From an uncultured bacterium (GTDB lineage Bacteria; Bacillota_I; Bacilli_A; RFN20; CAG-826): a stretch of DNA of 64,000 nt. Positions 28,901-37,012 of this stretch are shown one piece after another (positions within the stretch are counted from its first letter, which is position 1; each line of letters begins with the position of its first letter). The DNA lies in assembly GCA_949290395.1 (NCBI GenBank), contig CASERQ010000003.1:62001-126000 (forward strand). Direction: 5' to 3'. The position numbers were made by a program, and so were the translations under genes. The notes below the pieces were generated by a model. It was not told where the DNA came from. It did not search any database and saw only the letters and a list, made by a program, of their open reading frames with translations.

Positions 28901-30093
28901 CTGGAGAAGAATATACATTAGAAATTGAAGCTCTTAGAGGCTATGAAATTGTAGATAAACCTCGTCTTGTTTATCTAGAAGAAGGAGTAGAAAAAGAAGT
29001 AGCTTTAACAGAAGGTGAAGTTAGTGGGGAATATACATTTATAGCTCCTGCTTCTGATATAAATCTTATTCTTGAACCTAAGGAACTTCCAAAACACACG
29101 GTAACATACAATTTTAGTGTCCCTGGTTATAGTGGTTACCCTTCTTTAAAAAATGAAGAGAATGATACTGTTTCTAGCGGTTCAGAAGTTATTGAAGGAG
29201 AGACGCTTAACATTAATAGTTTCTATCCTGATTCATCATATTACTGGGAGACTGGTTACATATATGACGGAATCTATCTTGTATATAACGATGGCGAAAA
29301 AGAAGTAGAAGAAAAAGTTGAAGGTACATCGTTTGTTGTACCGGCATATGATTTTGAAATTCAAATTCGCGTAACTGAGCTAGAAAAAAATACGATGTCA
29401 TTTGATGTACCAGATGGTGTAAGTACAAGCGTTGAAATGTGTGAAACAAATTCATCCTCTAGTTATGATTGGGATAGCGCTGATCAAGATTATTACACTG
29501 GTACTTATGAAGTACTTAATGGCTATTATGCTAAAGTTACTTTAACCTCTGATGAAGCCGATGACTTTAAATTATTAGATCTTAGTACTTTAAAAGTATT
29601 AAATGGTGAAAATGAGGTAGAATTCACTATGAATAATAATGGTGAAAATAATGTAGAAGAAGTAGAAATTATTTTCCAAGTTAGTGGAGACACAACAATT
29701 AGTTTAGGTGAACTTTATCAAGCACCATCTGCTACATTTGAATTTGATGAAAGTAATTTACCAAGTGAAATTGATAGCTTTTATTTAGAAACAAGATTAG
29801 ATAATTATAAGGATGGCGATGAAATTTATTCTTATAATCGTGTAAAAGAAGGTACTAAAGTTTATATTGTTTATGCTCCCGATAGTGAACTTACTAACTT
29901 CAGTGATTATGAAGTTGAACTATGGTCACTAGATGGAACAAGAAAACTCAACAGTTATAAACTTACAGATGGAAGCTATGAAGAATATTATTGGGGAGAT
30001 CTCCTATATAATTATGCATATTACTGCGAAGTCGAAGCTCCTGCAGAAGATGTTTTAGTTAAGATTGTATATAACGGAAGTGTAGTTGCTTAA
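25930..30093 (+). CDS. giant InlB-like repeat lipoprotein
   Basis: A 1,388-residue lipoprotein (Cys27, L-S-S-C). The ATG at 25930 is preferred to an in-frame ATG at 25825 because GGGAG lies 7 nt upstream and the signal peptide begins there. A Gly/Pro/Glu/Asn linker built on a P-G-E-N repeat (about 33-60) follows the anchor. The rest is a long array of divergent InlB B-repeat / Flg_new_2 units of about 70-90 residues, each with an E-G-x-x-V/I-x-L core and an F-x-M-P or equivalent end. I estimate more than ten copies. This suggests a stiff extended surface rod. Compared with the 265 and 13672 proteins, it is the purest repeat array. A terminator ends the transcript. Confidence 0.85.
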   Translation: MKKRKSLAFYLLLGSLVATTGLVLSSCQGNEIQEEDPGDNPGENPGENPGGEPGENPGEDPTPTPDPEEKAYKVSFTANEEVEMKTDKSEYKKGETVTITLNIKNVDKTVGLVEVSSKAQVTVVEIDKTYTFVMSEEDVTVTVTLKDREYGQKALTVNEVEGFSVKFFVNEQQVTSAKKYDVVTVKLEVTSVTKRFKSLTSAGISLEEVKKGEEYRFTMVDNEVNFVLEVEDIPSRTLSAPSGEGFSAVFKVGDDVVTTALEGTSVTLEITLEEDYFFVGINWTGVALDDVTEVQKGVEYSFVVGLENIVATIDVDPVPTYDIKINAIDGFTTSFKVDGVEIQKAKEGEEITLSITYDKEIYRLDSKEVSAKFGEDIVTLIEKKDSVEGAKLFTFVMPAGQVDIEFKGESIPSHSLSLVGENITRSYFQVDGEEVTSAKEGQEVTLYMEYDDDNYIFKEISAEGADLVEQYHGYGAARYTFIMGTSDVVVTALIERIPDYNLTYNEVNGADISFLVNGKEGAGTAREGDEVIVVISIEKGYELAKFSINDDAIKYEPAPNGPNSYKFVMPAEDANVYVEVAQKEKYEIVSIVSYSQSISETSIKQGDAIYVGEEVTFTFVYSGESGVTENLDVSVNGKIYDATYESTDPDSSYKKTYSASFIMPEDDVEIAVSEELAEVTDGTGFTFNVNEGENFNILGAKNGSQYSKDNFVFTIIPDDGYKVSSFTYVIDGDTANPNTLELDGEYNVNMSSWGSSIYWKDNLIENVTSSLDVTIETEYVGSYDVKLGNEFGVKMDGRSKKILAGNEVELTPVALEGYRLSDPLAATITYLNENGEQVEERKVESYSNPGKITFEMPASNVIINFEIEECYGLSVEENEFASVKLTNSSSVPGEYTDSLTEAVEDELIWIHAKPVEGYIVTGIEVVDHPEVSVTAYGETSGYYQFRMDMPAHEVKLRVIVEKIYTLAYDTEKLYVSLKQDGSSADLSEIVAGEEYTLEIEALRGYEIVDKPRLVYLEEGVEKEVALTEGEVSGEYTFIAPASDINLILEPKELPKHTVTYNFSVPGYSGYPSLKNEENDTVSSGSEVIEGETLNINSFYPDSSYYWETGYIYDGIYLVYNDGEKEVEEKVEGTSFVVPAYDFEIQIRVTELEKNTMSFDVPDGVSTSVEMCETNSSSSYDWDSADQDYYTGTYEVLNGYYAKVTLTSDEADDFKLLDLSTLKVLNGENEVEFTMNNNGENNVEEVEIIFQVSGDTTISLGELYQAPSATFEFDESNLPSEIDSFYLETRLDNYKDGDEIYSYNRVKEGTKVYIVYAPDSELTNFSDYEVELWSLDGTRKLNSYKLTDGSYEEYYWGDLLYNYAYYCEVEAPAEDVLVKIVYNGSVVA

Positions 30094-30116
30094 TAATAAG
30101 TTCTATTAATCAGATT

Positions 30117-30149
30117 AAGGATAAGTGGAAAATCTGCTTATCCTTTTTT
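30117..30149 (+). terminator. intrinsic terminator
   Basis: AAGGATAAG (30117-30125) pairs with CTTATCCTT (30137-30145), followed by TTTT. A CAGATT/AATCTG pairing (30111-30116 with 30131-30136) overlaps the loop and could compete, but this may be chance. Confidence 0.8.
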
Positions 30150-30183
30150 AATGAAAAAAAGTTTATTTTATAAAAAGAAGTAG

Positions 30184-30199
30184 GTTTTGCGAGGATTTT
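30184..30199 (+). repeat. GTTTTGC element, copy 1
   Basis: GTTTTGCGAGGATTTT, 35 nt after a terminator. Two close matches lie at 40873-40888 and 63445-63460. Confidence 0.4.
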
Positions 30200-30224
30200 A
30201 TTTTTTTCTCCAACAAAATACGAA

Positions 30225-30241
30225 TTAAAATTGTATTAATA
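30225..30241 (+). promoter_or_regulatory. degenerate TTAAGA-type double box
   Basis: TTAAAA-N5-TTAATA. With its flanks it is nearly a copy of the better box 57 bp downstream, sharing the ATTGTATTAA core. It may be an upstream auxiliary site of the same regulator. Confidence 0.35.
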
Positions 30242-30281
30242 TTAAAGTTTCGAAGTTGCTTTTTTCAATTCTTCACAAAAA

Positions 30282-30298
30282 TTAAGATTGTATTAAGA
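30282..30298 (+). promoter_or_regulatory. tandem TTAAGA-N5-TTAAGA box
   Basis: Two perfect TTAAGA half-sites, 11 bp apart start to start, with TTCACA four bases before them. It ends 68 bp before the ATG at 30366. The 11-bp direct-repeat geometry is that of OmpR/PhoP-family operators (Bacillus PhoP: TT-[ATC]-ACA repeats). TTTCGTT and a TATAAA follow within 20 bp. Confidence 0.55.
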
Positions 30299-30365
30299 GA
30301 CTTTCGTTCAATATAAATTAATTTACGAATGAAACTATAATTTTCTTATTCGTGGGGTGAAGAAA

Positions 30366-32603
30366 ATGCAGAAGAGAAAATATAAAATTCCGGTATTTGT
30401 GCTTTTTTCTATTTTAACTTTAGGGGCACCTGTGGGATGTTCTCCAAATGGCGGCGAAGAAACAAATTACTCATCTGTTAGAATTAGTTTCGACGCTATA
30501 AATATAGAATTAAGTTTAAATTCAGTTCAAACAATCGTGCCAACAATTGAAGGCGCAAAATTAGATGATTTCGAAGTTAGTGCTAGTAGTGATGCGGTTG
30601 AAGTTAGTTTAGGAGATGGTGTCGTGATTGTCCGTGCTAACAAAGAAGGACAGGCAGTTGTAACTCTTAAACATAAAAAAGCGAATATAAGTGATTCATT
30701 CTTGGTGTATGTATTAGAAGGGACAGACCTTGCTGATTATGAACTCGAAATTAATTTAGAAAATACTAAAACTAAATATTTGCTAAACGAAACTTTCGAT
30801 TTAAGTGGATTAGAGATCTACGCTTATGAAACTCATGATGGAACAAAGGATGAAAATTCAAAAATCTATGTTTCTAATTATGAAGTTGAGGTTGAAGGAG
30901 GAACAAATCTAAATAGTTTAGGTAGAAGAAAAGTACATATCAAAACAGAATTATTTGGTGAAACAAGTTTTGATATAGAAGTAGTAAATGAAATCACTGA
31001 ATCAAGTTTATCTATAAATACTATAAATGCTCCTATTAAGTTTAAAAAAGGCACAACTTTCTCTTCAAGTGGATTAGAAGTTTACGAGAATTCAATCGTT
31101 TACTCTTTAGATAATGAAGGGAATCGAATCAGTAGAGAAGAAAGAAAGGCTGTAACTGATTATAAACTCAATTATTCAGTTCAAGATGTCTTAAGCGAAT
31201 CTGGAATATATGAAGTTATAGTCTCTAAAGATGGCTTGGATGATGTAAGTTATGAAATTTACGTCGAAAGAGATGATGCAGAATTTAAAACTTTAGCTCA
31301 TGATTCGATTAATACACGTGATATTGCTTTAGAGATTAATTCTTCTATACCTTCGCCTGTAAGTTACTTTGGTGAACATTATATTCTTAAGTTTAAACCT
31401 AATTACCTTGCAAAAATTAACTATAAAAAGAGTTTAAGCTTAGATGAATCTTTAGAAGAAGTAACTTCTAAGGAAGGTATGTTAATTGACAAAAACAAAA
31501 ACATATTTTCCTTTAGTGTAAATGGTGAAAATGTTGTAGCAGAAGATTTAATTAAAACTAACGCAACGTCGATTTGGGATTACCTTAAATATGGTGGATA
31601 CGCTAGTTTTAAAGAATTTAATGAAAATGATTTTCCGCTAGTTAGTTATTCTGATTCTGAAGGATACTATAAAGAAGTAGTAAATCCGGTTGAAGGAACT
31701 GATGACTACCTCACAAGTTTAGCTTCTTATCCTGTTGTAAAAGGGGCAATGGAAATCGCAAATATTGATAAAGGTATCTTTAAATATTGCGAAGAATATG
31801 AAGTAACTCATTTTGAAGGAAAACTTGGAATTAGACTTTATTTTAAAGGTTTAGGAGAAGTTTCAGTCAAAGTCTTAGATTCTACTTCAAATGCAGACGA
31901 AGAAATTATCTCAAAAGCTCAAAAAGAAAATGATTTTGTAGTTTCTAAAGATGTAGTTGCTCCTATGAAAGAAGCAATAAGTGCAATTAATAAGAATAAT
32001 TATTCAGTTAATGGAAGTTACGGAACAACTTATTACCATCCTAAATATATTTATTCTTATTACGAGCCAATTGCAATCTTAGCAGGATTAAAATCATCTG
32101 GTTACGTTTCTTATAAAGATCCTAATTCTGAATATGGCGGTGCTGGAATATATTATTTCGAAGCAAATGATGGCGGAGATAATGTAATTACTAGTGTTAG
32201 AACAGATACAGTTCAATCAGTATATCTTGACACAGCACAAATTAAATATAGTGATTTGTTTGTTTCAGCATTAGGTAATAATTACTTATCCAATGAATTT
32301 AAAGATATATTTGAAAAAGATGATGTAATGGCAACTTTTGAAGAAGTAAGTGGAACTACTTTATATCTATCTAAAAACGCAGATGTCAGTGAAGTGTTCT
32401 TAAGGCATTTTGGAGGAAGCGATCCATCAACATTAATAGAAAGTGGCTACATATATGGAGGCTTCCAACTTCAATATGATGCTAGTGAAATAAGTGGAAT
32501 TAATTTATTTCTCGTTGATGATAACTTATATGGTTACACCCAAGCTATTGAAAATATTGGGCACGTAGAAATAAAAGCAATCGAAGACTATTTTAACTTA
32601 TAG
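30366..32603 (+). CDS. Ig-like lipoprotein with NNYT/GTTSV module
   Basis: A 745-residue lipoprotein (Cys25, P-V-G-C). I chose the ATG at 30366 with GGGGTG 6 nt upstream; a GTG at 30357 lies inside that site. After the anchor comes a BIG2-like domain (about 35-125), then two Big_3-type Ig-like domains, the first at about 128-220, with the F-D-L-S-G-L-E and F-S-S-S-G-L-E signatures of that group. The C-terminal part holds one clear copy of the shared module (K-N-N-Y-S near nt 31990, closing N-I-G-H-V-E-I-K-A-I-E-D-Y at the very end). It heads a five-gene run to 40800, behind a tandem TTAAGA box. Confidence 0.85.
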   Translation: MQKRKYKIPVFVLFSILTLGAPVGCSPNGGEETNYSSVRISFDAINIELSLNSVQTIVPTIEGAKLDDFEVSASSDAVEVSLGDGVVIVRANKEGQAVVTLKHKKANISDSFLVYVLEGTDLADYELEINLENTKTKYLLNETFDLSGLEIYAYETHDGTKDENSKIYVSNYEVEVEGGTNLNSLGRRKVHIKTELFGETSFDIEVVNEITESSLSINTINAPIKFKKGTTFSSSGLEVYENSIVYSLDNEGNRISREERKAVTDYKLNYSVQDVLSESGIYEVIVSKDGLDDVSYEIYVERDDAEFKTLAHDSINTRDIALEINSSIPSPVSYFGEHYILKFKPNYLAKINYKKSLSLDESLEEVTSKEGMLIDKNKNIFSFSVNGENVVAEDLIKTNATSIWDYLKYGGYASFKEFNENDFPLVSYSDSEGYYKEVVNPVEGTDDYLTSLASYPVVKGAMEIANIDKGIFKYCEEYEVTHFEGKLGIRLYFKGLGEVSVKVLDSTSNADEEIISKAQKENDFVVSKDVVAPMKEAISAINKNNYSVNGSYGTTYYHPKYIYSYYEPIAILAGLKSSGYVSYKDPNSEYGGAGIYYFEANDGGDNVITSVRTDTVQSVYLDTAQIKYSDLFVSALGNNYLSNEFKDIFEKDDVMATFEEVSGTTLYLSKNADVSEVFLRHFGGSDPSTLIESGYIYGGFQLQYDASEISGINLFLVDDNLYGYTQAIENIGHVEIKAIEDYFNL

Positions 32604-32615
32604 GAGGGAATAGAA

Positions 32616-34493
32616 ATGAAGGGAAAATTCTATAAAAAACTAACTTTTGCAGGGATTTTGGTTTTTTCAGCTGGAATGGTTCTTACGAGTTGTGGTGGCG
32701 ACACTGTAATTCAAAGTAGCTATTTAACTGGCGATGTTCATGTAAAAGTTAATGAAACTACGCAGCTTACGCTTGCTAATGCAAAAGAAGGAGCCGAATA
32801 CCTTTGGGTTAGTGCTAATGAAGCAATAGCAACTGTCGATCAAACTGGTTTAGTAACTGGCGTAAAAGAAGGCACAACAAAAATTAGTTGTTATCAAAAA
32901 GATGATTTTACAGTCGTTAGTACGTTAGAAATTGTCGTTTATGAAGGGGATATAAAAGATACAACAGCTCTTCTCGAACTTGACACAACTCAAGTTAAAA
33001 CTGTTTTTAAACAAGGTGAAGTTTTTACTTCAAGCGGACTTATTGTTAAAAAAGATGGTGTAGAAATTACTGATTTCTATACAAACCCAGCTGAAGGAAC
33101 TTATCTTCTTGATTTAGGAACATTTGATGTTTATGTCTCTTCTTTTGGAGCAGAAAGTGTAAGTTATCAAATAACTGTCGAACCTGTTGAAGAAGATTTA
33201 TCTTTAGTAGAGTTTGTTGAAGATCTCTCGATTGCTGCGAGCTATCAATATGACATTACTATTGAAGGTCAAATTGATTATGGTGGAGAAGCAATGGCTA
33301 GTGAAGTAACATATGCCTACACTTTCGGTGACGATGACTATTATTATGAAATTAGAGCTGATGGCGTAGTACTTGAAGGACAAAATTATGGTTACACAAA
33401 AACTTCAAAGGGTGTAATGAAGTTTAGACTTGATGATGAAGTAGTTCAACCAATTTGCTACTCTTCAATTGAAGCAGATAGCACTTATCGTGATTTTGTT
33501 TCTTCAAGTTTATATAACGATTTAAATGCTGACAAAATGCCTCGCAGGCTTGTTAATGGAGAGTTTACAATTACAGATCAAGATTTAATTTCTTCGATAA
33601 TCTCAAATACAAATCTTGCTACAACCAATATTTATCAAAATTTAGAAAAGGTAGTCGCTTATTTTGAAAATGATGCACTTACCTTCGAAATTGATTGCGG
33701 CCTAATGGGAACAATCAAAGAAACTTATTCTAAAGTTGGTACAGCAAGTGTTCCTTATATTGATGAATATATAGAAACAAATGGAGAAGATATCGCAATT
33801 GCTGGAGACCTTACTTCGATTATTTCATTAGTTAAAAGCCATAACTATTCAATGTCTTTAGGAAGAATTCAACTTGATGATACTGAAATCGATGTTGGAA
33901 CAGCATATTATGCTCCAAATTACGTTGTTTATGATTACACAAGCGATTATATCGAAGTAATGAGAGCAAACGGTGAAGAAGTTAAAGATTATGGTCTTGT
34001 TTATATCGAAGGAGAAAATTACCCATATACGTTTAATTTTGTTGGTGAACCTTTAGGTGAAACTACAACAATTGATGAAACTAGCATTGCTCAAGATAGA
34101 ACAAAATATTCTAGAGATATCGAAACTTTCAGAGAAAAAGCTTCTTACCCATCTCAACTTGAAGCTTATGATCATCCTGAAATGTATGAATATCGTTTTG
34201 TAAGTGAATTTGGGGCTAATCTTTATTTAAATCAAGGCGATGATTATCCAACTGAAATTTATGATTTCTTAGGCTTAAGTTTAGAAACTACTGGACTCTT
34301 CCCTTATGGAATTGGATTATATGGAAATCTTCATGATACTTTAGATGCATTATCTCAAGTTTATGTAATTGCTTATGTATTTGATATGAGCGGAACAAAC
34401 TATTGTTTGGGTTTAACTTTAACTGGATTTGGAGCTACAAATGTTCCATCTGTTGAAACCTATTTAGAGTCTTTAGCAGGGGAGGCAAACTAA
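32616..34493 (+). CDS. Ig-like lipoprotein with two NNYT/GTTSV modules
   Basis: A 625-residue lipoprotein (Cys26, L-T-S-C). A BIG2 domain lies at about 35-112 (L-W-V-S-A-N-E-A-I-A-T-V) and a Big_3-like domain at about 115-195 (F-T-S-S-G-L-I-V). Two copies of the shared module follow. The first opens near nt 33235 and closes V-G-T-A-S-V-P-Y-I-D-E-Y near nt 33733. The second opens S-H-N-Y-S-M near nt 33838 and closes F-G-A-T-N-V-P-S-V-E near nt 34429. AGGAGGG precedes the ATG. The gap to the gene before is 12 nt, and to the next only 1 nt, so all belong to one transcript. Confidence 0.85.
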   Translation: MKGKFYKKLTFAGILVFSAGMVLTSCGGDTVIQSSYLTGDVHVKVNETTQLTLANAKEGAEYLWVSANEAIATVDQTGLVTGVKEGTTKISCYQKDDFTVVSTLEIVVYEGDIKDTTALLELDTTQVKTVFKQGEVFTSSGLIVKKDGVEITDFYTNPAEGTYLLDLGTFDVYVSSFGAESVSYQITVEPVEEDLSLVEFVEDLSIAASYQYDITIEGQIDYGGEAMASEVTYAYTFGDDDYYYEIRADGVVLEGQNYGYTKTSKGVMKFRLDDEVVQPICYSSIEADSTYRDFVSSSLYNDLNADKMPRRLVNGEFTITDQDLISSIISNTNLATTNIYQNLEKVVAYFENDALTFEIDCGLMGTIKETYSKVGTASVPYIDEYIETNGEDIAIAGDLTSIISLVKSHNYSMSLGRIQLDDTEIDVGTAYYAPNYVVYDYTSDYIEVMRANGEEVKDYGLVYIEGENYPYTFNFVGEPLGETTTIDETSIAQDRTKYSRDIETFREKASYPSQLEAYDHPEMYEYRFVSEFGANLYLNQGDDYPTEIYDFLGLSLETTGLFPYGIGLYGNLHDTLDALSQVYVIAYVFDMSGTNYCLGLTLTGFGATNVPSVETYLESLAGEAN

Positions 34494-34494
34494 T

Positions 34495-36999
34495 ATGAAA
34501 AGAAAATTTTTAAGTGTACTTGCTTTATCAAGTGTTCTTGCTTTTAGTGGGATAGCTATCACATCTTGTTCTAATGATACAACAAGTGAAACAGAACAAA
34601 ATGCTACTAATGTTGTTATTAGCGGAGCAAAAGATATGATGGTTGGCGACACATTACAACTTGTTGCAAATTTTGATAGAGAAGGGGAAATAACTGTTTC
34701 ATGGGCATCCACTAATCAAATAGTTGCTAGTGTAAGTCAAACTGGTATTGTCACTGCACATGACACTGGAAAAACTACTATCATTGCTCAAGTTCAAGGT
34801 ACAGAAGAGTTAGTTCAAGCAAGTGTTACAATTGAAGTTAGAAGAGTTGATGAAGTTGCTCCTGAATATGTAAAAGCAACTTTCGTAGATGAAGACGGAA
34901 CAGTTCTTTTTGAAGATATTGTTGAGTACGGTGGAACCCCTGCTTATACAGTAAAAAACCCACAAAAAGTCTCTGATTCTCAAAATTCTTATGCTTTCTC
35001 TGGATGGGATAAAGAAATAGGGCCAATTACAGCTGACACAACTTATAAAGCAATTTATGAGGCTATACCTTTAACAAATTTTGCTTTTGAAGTTGATCTT
35101 CCTAATGGCGGATATCGCGTTGCTGGATATAATGGAACAGGGGATTTAGTTGAAATTCCTGAAACATTCTCATTCAGAAAAGTTGTTTCTATCGGAGAAG
35201 AAGCTTTCTTAGAAAATTTAACAATTAAAGAAGTTAAGCTACCTGAAACAATAGTTGAAATTGGCGCAAGTGCCTTTATGTCCTGCGCTAATTTAGAAAC
35301 AATTAATTTGCCTAAATCAATCAGAAGTTTTGGAGTTGACGCCTTTAATGGCTGTTCAAGTTTAAGAGGCGATTTTGTTTTAGGTGATGAAGTAACCATA
35401 ATTCCTGAAAATTGTTTCTATGCTTGTTATAACTTACAAGGAATAAGCGGAAACAACATTAAAGAAATTCATAGAGCAGCTTTTACTAATTGTCACTCTT
35501 TAGTATTTGACTTTAAAAACGGATTAGAAAGAATTGAAGGATTTGCTTTCCAACATAATAAAGTTATGTCTGATATTATTCTTCCAGATTCCGTTACTTT
35601 CTTGGGCCAAAGTGTGTTTTGTCATTGTACAACATTATCAACACTTACTTTGCCTCGCAATTTAGAAACTATCGAATGTTCAAATGATGTTTATGGTTTT
35701 CAATCTCTTACTTTAGGATGTACAAGTTTATATGAAGTAAATATTGCAGATGATGCTCCTAACTTTAAGGTAGATGAAAATAAACAAGCCGTTTATAGCA
35801 AAGATGGAAAGTTCTTATACTTTGTCGTTGCAAATAGATTTGGCGATTATGAAATATTAGAAGGCACAGAAGTAATTGGGCCAACTGCTTTTTATGGAGT
35901 CAATGGCAAAAACGTAGTTATTCCAGGTAGCGTTATTGATGTTCAATATAATGCGTTCTGGACAGCTAATATAACTGGTATAACTTTTGAAGAAGGTGAA
36001 AAAGATATTACATTAGGTTATCAATTATTTAATGATTGTAAAAATCTTAAAACAATGGTTGTTAATAGAAATATCCCTGCAACTCCTTCATATTTTTGTC
36101 AAAATTTAGAAAGTTTAACAACAGTTGTATTGCCAGAAGGTGTTGAAAAAATTGCGGATTATTCTTTCCAAAATTGTTCTAGTTTAACCGAACTTATTAT
36201 TCCTTCTACAGTTAAAGAAATTGGACAATATGCATTATCTGGAACTGGTATTACTAGATTTGCTTTACCAGAAGGTGTAGAAAAATTAGGTAATTTATGT
36301 TTTGGCTATTCTCCTAATTTAGAAGAGATAATTCTTCCTTCGACTTTAAAAGAAATTGGAACTTCTTGTTTTATCTATGATTCAGGATTAACAAGTATTA
36401 ATCTTCCTGAAGGCTTAGAAATTATTGGTCAAAGAGCTTTTAGAGGAACAAATATTAAAAATTTAAAGATTCCAGGAAGTGTTAAATTTGGAACTTCTCA
36501 TACTTATGCTTTTCAAGAAACAGAAAGTTTAGAAGAAGTTATAATTGATGAAGGTGTGACTTTAATTCCTAATTATACTTTCCAAGATAGTGCAGTTAAA
36601 AAAGTTACAATGGGCAATACAGTTACTAAACTTGGAACTTATGTATTTAGTGGATGTGCAGGTTTAGAAGAAATTACTTTATCTAGCGCGTTAAGTGGAA
36701 CTAGTAATATTGGAAATTATTGTTTCCAAGAATGTACAGCTTTAAAAACAATTACATTTGGCCCTGGTTTAAGTGATACAGAACTTGACGCCTCATGGAC
36801 TTTAAAATTTGGAACAAATGCATTAAGAGACGTTAAGCCAACAGTTATCAATTTTAGAGGAAGTGAAGCAACGTTTGCAAAAGTTGATTTTAATAACAAA
36901 GCTTTTGAAGATTATTTAAAAGAAGGAACAGTAACCATTAATTATAATTATGGAATGGAAGTTGATCCTACTGTTCCGGTTGAAGAAGGCACACTTTAA
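34495..36999 (+). CDS. BspA-like LRR lipoprotein with Ig-like domain
   Basis: An 834-residue lipoprotein (Cys25, I-T-S-C). Domain order: BIG2 Ig-like (about 35-118; V-S-W-A-S-T-N-Q-I-V-A), one Listeria-Bacteroides repeat (about 122-185; F-S-G-W-D-K-E-I), then BspA-type LRR_5 repeats to near residue 800. Compared with the BspA-like protein at 19859 it lacks the 35-residue G-D-x-Y repeats and has an Ig-like domain in their place. The ribosome binding site GGGGAGG lies inside the end of the upstream gene. The next gene follows 13 nt later and has the same domain order, so the two are probably a tandem duplication. Confidence 0.9.
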   Translation: MKRKFLSVLALSSVLAFSGIAITSCSNDTTSETEQNATNVVISGAKDMMVGDTLQLVANFDREGEITVSWASTNQIVASVSQTGIVTAHDTGKTTIIAQVQGTEELVQASVTIEVRRVDEVAPEYVKATFVDEDGTVLFEDIVEYGGTPAYTVKNPQKVSDSQNSYAFSGWDKEIGPITADTTYKAIYEAIPLTNFAFEVDLPNGGYRVAGYNGTGDLVEIPETFSFRKVVSIGEEAFLENLTIKEVKLPETIVEIGASAFMSCANLETINLPKSIRSFGVDAFNGCSSLRGDFVLGDEVTIIPENCFYACYNLQGISGNNIKEIHRAAFTNCHSLVFDFKNGLERIEGFAFQHNKVMSDIILPDSVTFLGQSVFCHCTTLSTLTLPRNLETIECSNDVYGFQSLTLGCTSLYEVNIADDAPNFKVDENKQAVYSKDGKFLYFVVANRFGDYEILEGTEVIGPTAFYGVNGKNVVIPGSVIDVQYNAFWTANITGITFEEGEKDITLGYQLFNDCKNLKTMVVNRNIPATPSYFCQNLESLTTVVLPEGVEKIADYSFQNCSSLTELIIPSTVKEIGQYALSGTGITRFALPEGVEKLGNLCFGYSPNLEEIILPSTLKEIGTSCFIYDSGLTSINLPEGLEIIGQRAFRGTNIKNLKIPGSVKFGTSHTYAFQETESLEEVIIDEGVTLIPNYTFQDSAVKKVTMGNTVTKLGTYVFSGCAGLEEITLSSALSGTSNIGNYCFQECTALKTITFGPGLSDTELDASWTLKFGTNALRDVKPTVINFRGSEATFAKVDFNNKAFEDYLKEGTVTINYNYGMEVDPTVPVEEGTL

Positions 37000-37012
37000 G
37001 GAGGGAAGTTAT